39,514 bases of DNA from Comamonadaceae bacterium (GTDB lineage: Bacteria > Pseudomonadota > Gammaproteobacteria > Burkholderiales > Burkholderiaceae_C), in assembly GCA_027486755.1 (NCBI GenBank), contig JAIXOM010000051.1, positions 1 through 39,514 on the forward strand, written 5' to 3'. A program made the translations under genes and the position numbers. Under the pieces are notes generated by a model, which made no database searches, was not told the DNA's origin, and saw only the letters and a list, made by a program, of their open reading frames with translations. Positions 33,574-39,514 of this stretch are shown piece after piece (position 1 is the first letter of the stretch; each line of letters starts with the position of its first letter).

Positions 33574-35025
33574 ATGGGACGCACACTCTATGACAAGCTC
33601 TGGGACGACCATGTCGTTCACACCGAAGACGATGGCACCACCATCCTTTACATCGACCGTCACCTCACCCATGAGGTGACCAGCCCGCAGGCCTATGAGG
33701 GTCTGCGCGAAGCTGGCCGCAAGGTCTGGCGGGTCAGCTCGGTGGTGGCCACCGCCGACCACAATACGCCCACCGACGGCTGGGAAAACGGCTATGACGG
33801 CCTGACCGACCCGATCAGCAAGGAGCAGATCGTCACGCTGGACAAGAACATCGCCGAGTTCGGCGCTGCGGTCTATTTCCCCTTCCTGTCCAAGCGCCAG
33901 GGCATCGTGCATGTGATTGGCCCGGAAAACGGCGCCACCTTGCCGGGCATGACGGTGGTCTGCGGCGACTCGCACACTGCCACGCATGGCGCCTTCGGCG
34001 CGTTGGCCCACGGCATCGGTACCAGCGAGGTTGAGCATGTGCTGGCCACGCAAACGCTGCTGACCAAGAAAGCCAAGAACATGCTTGTAAAGGTCGAAGG
34101 CAAGCTGGCGGCGGGCCTGACCGGCAAGGACATCGTGCTGGCCATCATCGGCAAGATCGGCACCGCCGGCGGCACGGGCTACACCATTGAGTTTGCTGGC
34201 TCGGCCATCCGCGACCTGAGCATGGAAGGCCGCATGACGGTCTGCAATATGGCCATTGAAGCTGGCGCCCGCGCCGGTCTGGTGGCCGTTGACGCCAAGA
34301 CCATCGAATACGTCAAGGGTCGCGCCATGGCCCCGGGCACCGACTCCAAGACCGGCCGCTTTGAGGGCGGCCCGGAATGGGAGTTGGCCGTGCAGTTCTG
34401 GAAGACCCTGCAGTCCGACGCCGATGCCAAATTTGACGCGGTGGTCGAGATCGACGCCAGCCAGATCCGGCCCCAGGTCACCTGGGGCACCTCGCCCGAA
34501 ATGGTGCTGTCCATCGAAGACCGGGTGCCCGATCCTGACAAAGAAAAAGACCCGGTCAAGCGCGACGCCATCGAGCGTGCGCTCGGCTATATGGGGCTGC
34601 AGCCAGGCAAGGCCATCAACGACATCATGGTCGACAAGGTCTTCATTGGCTCTTGCACCAACAGCCGCATTGAAGACATGCGCGAAGCGGCGGCCATCAT
34701 CAAGAAGATCGGCCGCCGGGTGGCGCCCAACATCAAGCTGGCTTTGGCCGTACCGGGCTCTGGCCTGGTCAAGGCCCAAGCGGAAGCTGAAGGCCTGGAC
34801 AAAATTTTCACCGCTGCCGGCTTTCAGTGGCGCCAGCCCGGTTGCTCCATGTGCCTGGGTATGAACGCCGACCGGCTTGAGCCCGGCGAGCGCTGCGCCT
34901 CCACCAGCAACCGCAACTTCGAAGGTCGGCAAGGTCAGGGCGGCCGTACCCACTTGGTCAGCCCAGCCATGGCGGCCGCTGCAGCCATCCACGGCCATTT
35001 TGTGGACGTCCGCAAATTCAGCTGA
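33574..35025 (+). CDS. leuC: 3-Isopropylmalate dehydratase large subunit
   Basis: 483 residues with AAAGAAAGG upstream of the ATG. Family segments are [39 protein letters not shown] and GCSMCLGMN, which hold the three 4Fe-4S Cys. The end reads [20 protein letters not shown]. With LeuD it isomerises 2-isopropylmalate to 3-isopropylmalate. It is the first of the leuCDB genes; the small lipoprotein gene often found between leuC and leuD in Burkholderiales is absent (36-base gap). Confidence 0.97.
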   Translation: MGRTLYDKLWDDHVVHTEDDGTTILYIDRHLTHEVTSPQAYEGLREAGRKVWRVSSVVATADHNTPTDGWENGYDGLTDPISKEQIVTLDKNIAEFGAAVYFPFLSKRQGIVHVIGPENGATLPGMTVVCGDSHTATHGAFGALAHGIGTSEVEHVLATQTLLTKKAKNMLVKVEGKLAAGLTGKDIVLAIIGKIGTAGGTGYTIEFAGSAIRDLSMEGRMTVCNMAIEAGARAGLVAVDAKTIEYVKGRAMAPGTDSKTGRFEGGPEWELAVQFWKTLQSDADAKFDAVVEIDASQIRPQVTWGTSPEMVLSIEDRVPDPDKEKDPVKRDAIERALGYMGLQPGKAINDIMVDKVFIGSCTNSRIEDMREAAAIIKKIGRRVAPNIKLALAVPGSGLVKAQAEAEGLDKIFTAAGFQWRQPGCSMCLGMNADRLEPGERCASTSNRNFEGRQGQGGRTHLVSPAMAAAAAIHGHFVDVRKFS

Positions 35026-35061
35026 AGCGGCACCCAGACATCACAGCCAGGACACCTCAAC

Positions 35062-35709
35062 ATGCAAAAGTTCACCACCCACACCGGCATCGTGGCGCCG
35101 ATCGACCGCGCCAACGTCGACACCGACGCCATCATGCCCAAGCAATTCCTTAAGTCCATCCACAAGACCGGCTTTGGCCCGCACCTCTTTGACGAGTGGC
35201 GCTACAAGGACCCGGGCTACTACGGCAAGCCTGCTGCCGAGCGCCAGCCCAACCCCGACTTTGTGCTCAACCAGCCCCGTTATCAGGGCGCCAGCGTGCT
35301 GCTGGCGCGCAAGAACTTTGGCTGCGGCTCTTCGCGCGAACATGCGCCCTGGGCCATCGGCCAATACGGCTTTCGCGTCATCCTGGCGCCCAGCTATGCC
35401 GACATCTTCTTCAACAACTGCTTCAAGAGCGGGCTGCTGCCCCTGGTGCTCAGCGATTCGCAAATCGATCAGCTGTTCAATGAGGTCTCGGCCTTCCCCG
35501 GCTACAAGCTGACCATCGATCTGGAGCGCCAGCGCATCATCAAGGGCCAGGGCGAAGAGATCGCCTTCGATGTCAACGCTTTCCGCAAATACTGCCTGCT
35601 CAACGGTCTGGACGACATCGGCCTGACCCTGCGCCACAAGGACAAAATTGCGGCCTTTGAAGTGCATCGCCTGGCCGCCAAACCCTGGTTGGCCCGCAGC
35701 TTCAATTGA
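35062..35709 (+). CDS. leuD: 3-Isopropylmalate dehydratase small subunit
   Basis: 215 residues. Motifs: [37 protein letters not shown] and [14 protein letters not shown], all typical of LeuD. CCAGGACACC precedes the start. The stop is 23 bases before the leuB start. Confidence 0.97.
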   Translation: MQKFTTHTGIVAPIDRANVDTDAIMPKQFLKSIHKTGFGPHLFDEWRYKDPGYYGKPAAERQPNPDFVLNQPRYQGASVLLARKNFGCGSSREHAPWAIGQYGFRVILAPSYADIFFNNCFKSGLLPLVLSDSQIDQLFNEVSAFPGYKLTIDLERQRIIKGQGEEIAFDVNAFRKYCLLNGLDDIGLTLRHKDKIAAFEVHRLAAKPWLARSFN

Positions 35710-35732
35710 ACACCACACGCACGGAAACACCC

Positions 35733-36803
35733 ATGAAAATCGCAGTTCTTCCTGGTGACGGCATCGGTACCGAAATCGTCGCTGAAGCGGTCAAGGTGCT
35801 GCAGGCCCTGGGCCTGAAGTTTGAAATGGAGCATGCCCTGGTGGGCGGGGCCGCCTACGAGGCCCACGGCCACCCGCTGCCCGAATCAACGCTCAACCTG
35901 GCCAAGCAGGCCGACGCCATTTTGTTTGGCGCGGTCGGCGACTGGAAATACGACAAGCTCGAGCGGGCCTTGCGGCCTGAGCAGGCCATCCTCGGTCTGC
36001 GCAAGAACCTGGGCCTGTTTGCCAACTTCCGCCCGGCCATCTGCTACGAGCAGCTGGTCGGTGCTTCGAGCCTCAAGCCCGAGCTGGTCTCGGGCCTGGA
36101 CATTCTGATCATCCGCGAGCTGACCGGCGACATTTACTTTGGCCAGCCGCGCGGGCGCCGCAGCTCGCCCGACGGCAGTTTCGCCGGCGCCGACGAGGCC
36201 TTCGACACCATGCGCTACACCCGGCCCGAGATCGAGCGCATTGCCCATGTCGCCTTCCAGGCCGCGCGCAAACGCGGCAAAAAACTCACCAGCGTGGACA
36301 AGGCCAATGTGCTTGAGACCTTTCAGTTCTGGAAGGACATCGTCATCGAGGTGCATGCCCAATACCCCGATGTGGAACTGCAGCACATGTATGTGGACAA
36401 CGCGGCGATGCAGCTGGTCAAGGCGCCGAAAAGCTTTGATGTGATCGTCACCGGCAATATGTTCGGCGACATCCTCTCTGACGAAGCGTCGATGCTGACC
36501 GGCTCGATCGGCATGCTGCCCTCGGCCTCGCTCAACAGCGCCAATCAGGGCTTGTACGAGCCCAGCCACGGCAGCGCCCCCGACATCGCCGGCAAGGGCG
36601 TGGCCAATCCGCTGGCCACCATCCTGAGCGCCGCCATGATGCTGCGCTTTTCGCTCAACCAGCCTGAAGCGGCAGACCGCATCGAGGCGGCAGTGAAAAA
36701 GGTGCTGACCCAAGGTCTGCGCACGCCCGACATCTACAGCGAAGGCACCACCCGGGTGGGAACGCGCGAGATGGGCGAGGCGGTGGTCAAAGCCCTGGCC
36801 TGA
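35733..36803 (+). CDS. leuB: 3-Isopropylmalate dehydrogenase
   Basis: 356 residues starting [23 protein letters not shown]. Characteristic segments are [58 protein letters not shown] and [21 protein letters not shown] is near the start. It oxidatively decarboxylates 3-isopropylmalate using NAD. Last gene of the leucine set; a REP-like structure follows. Confidence 0.97.
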   Translation: MKIAVLPGDGIGTEIVAEAVKVLQALGLKFEMEHALVGGAAYEAHGHPLPESTLNLAKQADAILFGAVGDWKYDKLERALRPEQAILGLRKNLGLFANFRPAICYEQLVGASSLKPELVSGLDILIIRELTGDIYFGQPRGRRSSPDGSFAGADEAFDTMRYTRPEIERIAHVAFQAARKRGKKLTSVDKANVLETFQFWKDIVIEVHAQYPDVELQHMYVDNAAMQLVKAPKSFDVIVTGNMFGDILSDEASMLTGSIGMLPSASLNSANQGLYEPSHGSAPDIAGKGVANPLATILSAAMMLRFSLNQPEAADRIEAAVKKVLTQGLRTPDIYSEGTTRVGTREMGEAVVKALA

Positions 36804-36816
36804 GTCGGCGCTGCCT

Positions 36817-36890
36817 TGTGGGAGCGTCGCCCTCGGCGCGATGGGGCCAGCGATCAGACGCCGCATCGCCGCGAGGGCGCGGCTCCCACA
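36817..36890. repeat. REP-like inverted pair downstream of leuB
   Basis: TGTGGGAGC-GTCGCCCTCGG...GATGG at the left and its imperfect reverse complement at the right (CATCGCCGCGAGGGC...GCTCCCACA) are 74 bases end to end. The arms match the GTGGGAGC-type repetitive extragenic palindromes of Pseudomonas and relatives. TCGCCGCGAGGGC recurs once more at 36907-36919. No transposase is adjacent. Confidence 0.7.
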
Positions 36891-36979
36891 CCACATCATG
36901 AGCCGCTTCGCCGCGAGGGCGGCGGCCAAAGCGCTCATCATCGTCTGCAGCAAGCAATCGCCCCCTCCTGGAGCTTCCT

Positions 36980-37942
36980 ATGCAAAGACGTCATATCCTG
37001 GGCTGGATGGCCCTGAGCGGCACAGCACCCGTACTGGCTCAGAGCTTTCCGAGCAAGCCGATCAAAATCATCGTACCGGCCCCGCCGGGCGGCACCGCCG
37101 ACATCTTTGCCCGTGCGCTGGCCCAGCGCATGCAGGCGTCTATGAACAACCCGGTGATCGTGGAGTACAAGGCAGGCGCTGCTACCAATATCGGTACCGA
37201 CTATGTGGCCAAGGCGGCGCCTGACGGCTACACCGTGCTGATCAACGGCATCACACTGGCCACCAACCCGGCCCTGTTTGCCAAGCTGCCCTTTAACCCG
37301 GCCACGGATCTGACGCCCATCATCGAGGTGGCGTCCATGGTTAACGTGATCACCGTGCACCCGAGCTTGCCGGTCAACACCCTGGCCGAGCTGATTGACA
37401 TGGCGCGGCGCAGCCCAGGCAAGATCAACCACGGCTCGCCCGGCATCGGCAGCTCCGGCCACTTGGCTGGCGAGCTGCTGGCCTACCGCAGCGGCGTGCA
37501 GCTGACCCACATCGCCTACCAGGGCCTGGCACCTGCCACCAATGACCATGTGGGCGGTACCCTGCCCCTGGGTTTTGTGAACCTGCCTGTGGCGCTGCAG
37601 TTTGTGCGCGCCGGCAAGCTCAAAGCCCTGGCAGTGACCTCGCTCAAGCGCACAGCGCAGCTGCCCGACGTGCCGACCGTCAACGAAGCCCTGGGTCTGA
37701 AGGACTTTGAGCTCAACGGCTGGTTCGGCCTGATGGCGCCGGCTCGCACGCCCGCCGATGTGGTCGCTAGGCTGCAAGCGGAGGCCGACAAGGCCTTGCG
37801 CGACCCGGCCTTCATGGAGATCGTCAAGACCGCTGGCGGCGAGGCGGTCGGCGGCAGCTCGGCCGAGTTTGAGGCGCGTATCCGCCGCGACCGCGAGCGA
37901 CTGGGCGAGGTGATACGCCTGGCCCGCATCAAGGCGGAATAA
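36980..37942 (+). CDS. Bug/TctC-family periplasmic substrate-binding protein
   Basis: 320 residues, signal peptide MQRRHILGWMALSGTAPVLAQ. The mature protein starts FPSKPIKIIVPAPPGGTADIFARAL with the Bug motifs KAGAATNIGTDYVAKAAPDGY and LPDVPTVNEALG. GGAG is 9 bases before the ATG. It ends 60 bases before the convergent cynS, and no tctAB genes are visible. A second orphan Bug protein in this window; ligand unknown. Confidence 0.92.
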   Translation: MQRRHILGWMALSGTAPVLAQSFPSKPIKIIVPAPPGGTADIFARALAQRMQASMNNPVIVEYKAGAATNIGTDYVAKAAPDGYTVLINGITLATNPALFAKLPFNPATDLTPIIEVASMVNVITVHPSLPVNTLAELIDMARRSPGKINHGSPGIGSSGHLAGELLAYRSGVQLTHIAYQGLAPATNDHVGGTLPLGFVNLPVALQFVRAGKLKALAVTSLKRTAQLPDVPTVNEALGLKDFELNGWFGLMAPARTPADVVARLQAEADKALRDPAFMEIVKTAGGEAVGGSSAEFEARIRRDRERLGEVIRLARIKAE

Positions 37943-38002
37943 GCCTTCGAAAGCCAGCCCGGTGGCTTTGCCGCCTCCGGGCTCAGGCCGCCGAACAACA
38001 GC

Positions 38003-38446
38003 TCAATAGGTCTTGTAAGGCAAGAACTTGCCCGAGAGGACCACATTGACGCGGTCGCCCTTGGGATCAGGCTGACGCTGGATGTCCATGCTGAAATCGA
38101 TGGCGCTCATGATGCCGTCACCGAACTCCTCATGGATCAGCTCCTTGATGGTGGTGCCATAGACGCTGACGATCTCATACCAGCGGTAGATCAGCGGATC
38201 GGTAGGCACCGCGCTCGGCAGCGAGCCTTTGTAGGGCACCACTTGCAGCCATTTCTGCTCTTCGGCACTCAAGCCGAAGATCTTGCCCACCGCCTTGGCC
38301 TGCGCGGCGGTGGCGGTCATCTGGCCCAGGCACAAGGCGGTTGTCCACTCCTTGCTCTGGCCCACTTTTTTGGCCACATCGTCCCATTTAATGCCCTTGG
38401 ACACTTTGACGGTGATGATTTTTTCGGTGACGTCGTTGCGGTTCAT
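38003..38446 (-). CDS. cynS: Cyanate hydratase (cyanase)
   Basis: 147 residues, usual size 156 or less. Catalytic residues Arg88, Glu91 and Ser114 (IYRWYEI, GIMSAIDF) match E. coli Arg96, Glu99 and Ser122. The N-terminal HTH-like domain and C-terminal FLPYKTY are in place. It converts cyanate plus bicarbonate to ammonia and CO2. It follows the ABC ATPase gene by 29 bases on the minus strand, so it is the last gene of a cyanate uptake and use operon. Confidence 0.97.
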   Translation of the reverse strand: MNRNDVTEKIITVKVSKGIKWDDVAKKVGQSKEWTTALCLGQMTATAAQAKAVGKIFGLSAEEQKWLQVVPYKGSLPSAVPTDPLIYRWYEIVSVYGTTIKELIHEEFGDGIMSAIDFSMDIQRQPDPKGDRVNVVLSGKFLPYKTY

Positions 38447-38475
38447 GCTAGCTCCGTAAAAAAGAAAAAAGATAC

Positions 38476-39279
38476 TCAGTGGCCGTCTTGCGGCTTGGCG
38501 CGCGAGACGAGGAAATCGACGATGTGATTGCGCAGCTCGTAGTAGCCGTCCAGGTGATGCAGCCCGGCGCGCTTGCGCTCGGCCGGCAAGGTGTTGAGCG
38601 CCACCTCCGCAATGCCGCCGGGCACATAGCCCTGCGCCGTCTGCGCGCCGTTGCTCATGAGCAAAATGCGATCGGCCAGGAAGATGGCCTCGTCCACATC
38701 ATGGGTGATCATGAAGACGGTCTGACCAGTGCTGCGCACAATGTCGATCAACTCGTCCTGAATGCTGCCGCGGGTCAGCGCGTCGAGCGCGCCAAAGGGC
38801 TCGTCGAGCAACAGCATCTTGGGCTGCACCGAAAACGCCCGGGCAATGCCCACCCGCTGCTTCATGCCGCCTGAGAGCTGAGAAGGCTTTTTGTCGATAG
38901 CGCTCTCCAGCCCCACCAACTTGACGTACTTGCACACATGCTCATCAACCTGGGCACGCGACCACTCGGGCCATTTGGAGCGCACCGCAAATGCGATGTT
39001 TTGGCGGACGGTGAGCCAAGGCATCAGTGCATGCCCCTGAAACACCACGCCGCGCTCCAGGCTGGGCCCGAGCACCTCGCGCCCATCCATGAACACATGC
39101 CCAGTGCTGGCCTGATCAAGCCCCGCGAGCACATTGAGCACGGTGGTCTTGCCGCAGCCCGAGTGGCCGATGATGCAGACAAACTCGCCACGCTCGATGC
39201 CGAAGGACACCCCATCGAACACCGGCTTGCCGGCGACATAGGTCTTGCTCAGCTGCTCGACCTTGAGAAACGTCTCCAT
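38476..39279 (-). CDS. cynD: Cyanate/nitrate-type ABC transporter ATP-binding protein
   Basis: 267 residues from the Met with AAGGA 8 bases upstream. Walker [10 protein letters not shown], signature [14 protein letters not shown] and Walker [10 protein letters not shown] are complete. An in-frame start at 39375 overlapping the permease stop would add 32 residues. Sequence type is NrtD/CynD/SsuB-like; the adjacent cynS points to cyanate as substrate. Confidence 0.92.
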   Translation of the reverse strand: METFLKVEQLSKTYVAGKPVFDGVSFGIERGEFVCIIGHSGCGKTTVLNVLAGLDQASTGHVFMDGREVLGPSLERGVVFQGHALMPWLTVRQNIAFAVRSKWPEWSRAQVDEHVCKYVKLVGLESAIDKKPSQLSGGMKQRVGIARAFSVQPKMLLLDEPFGALDALTRGSIQDELIDIVRSTGQTVFMITHDVDEAIFLADRILLMSNGAQTAQGYVPGGIAEVALNTLPAERKRAGLHHLDGYYELRNHIVDFLVSRAKPQDGH

Positions 39280-39364
39280 GCGTGTGTCCTTTTTTGAAGC
39301 AGCGGGCGAATGGCCCGGCGCACTCTGCGCGACCGACTCGGCCGTATCCTGACGCTGACTGATC

Positions 39365-39514
39365 TCACTCCACATAGGTCACCCATTTCTGCAAGCGTGC
39401 AAATGACAGGTCCAGCAGCATGCCAACCACGCCAATGACCAGGACCGCAAAGATCACATTGGTCAGCGACAGGTTGTTCCACTCGTTCCAGACGAAGTAG
39501 CCGATGCCGGTACC
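39365..39514 (-). CDS. cynB: ABC transporter permease, C-terminal fragment (cut by window end)
   Basis: The last 49 codons are visible: YFVWNEWNNLSLTNVIFAVLVIGVVGMLLDL plus a short tail ending TYVE. This is the typical last membrane helix of NrtB/CynB-type permeases. Its gene continues beyond the right edge. Same operon as the ATPase and cynS. Confidence 0.85.
   Translation of the reverse strand, partial: GTGIGYFVWNEWNNLSLTNVIFAVLVIGVVGMLLDLSFARLQKWVTYVE

Noticed and set aside
33550..34998. 482-codon open frame opposite leuC
   Set aside because: Antisense shadow of leuC without recognisable protein features.
1..39514. CRISPR arrays, tRNA and rRNA genes, complete insertion sequences
   Set aside because: None was seen on reading either strand; no regularly spaced repeats, no tRNA-like T-loop motifs, no transposase motifs.

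Overview
The window looks like a chromosome segment of a betaproteobacterium of the order Burkholderiales, most likely a freshwater Comamonadaceae-type organism. The reasons are two Bug/TctC periplasmic binding proteins, the clustering of acnB, mdh, a GntR regulator, sdhCDAB, sdhE and gltA followed by leuCDB, and high-GC coding. No ribosomal or transfer RNA gene was seen, so the genus cannot be fixed from this window.

Left part (1-15.4 kb) is mixed accessory content. It starts with the C-terminal half of a large repeat-containing surface protein, followed by a small basic protein, a flavin monooxygenase, a HipA-like kinase with its own HTH (YjjJ type), a Bug binding protein, two lipoproteins, a small membrane protein, a PhoX-like phosphatase, a secreted TPR protein, a cryptochrome/photolyase preceded by a tiny Cys-rich protein, and a yefM-yoeB toxin-antitoxin pair.

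Middle part (15.4-18.9 kb) is a patchwork. On its left edge lies a decayed 153-bp copy of the acnB 3' end, in the same orientation and exactly 3360 bp from the true end. Between the two copies are a TIGR03643 protein, a trypsin-fold protein that appears to lack catalytic His and Asp, two integron-type gene cassettes (brnT-brnA with attC, and a DUF3703 gene carrying an in-frame stop with attC), and a truncated addiction-module antitoxin. No integron integrase is present in the window, so this resembles an orphan cassette cluster.

Right-centre part (18.9-31.5 kb) is central carbon metabolism. acnB, a CoA ester lyase/aldolase and mdh are read leftward. A divergent GntR/UTRA regulator has a perfect 12-bp palindrome in its promoter region. 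sdhCDAB, sdhE and gltA are read rightward. A DUF2256 zinc-finger protein and an FeS-type photolyase, translationally coupled by ATGA, sit between the regulator and sdhC.

Right end (31.5-39.5 kb) holds an unknown two-gene module (coiled-coil membrane protein plus small basic protein), a LysR regulator with leuC, leuD and leuB for leucine synthesis, a REP-like inverted repeat, a second Bug protein, and a cyanate locus (cynS, ABC ATPase, 3' end of the permease) cut by the window edge.

The most unusual signals are the two cassette/attC units, the acnB 3'-end duplication that brackets them, the tandem operator-like repeats of yjjJ, and the duplicated C-terminal domain of the surface protein.
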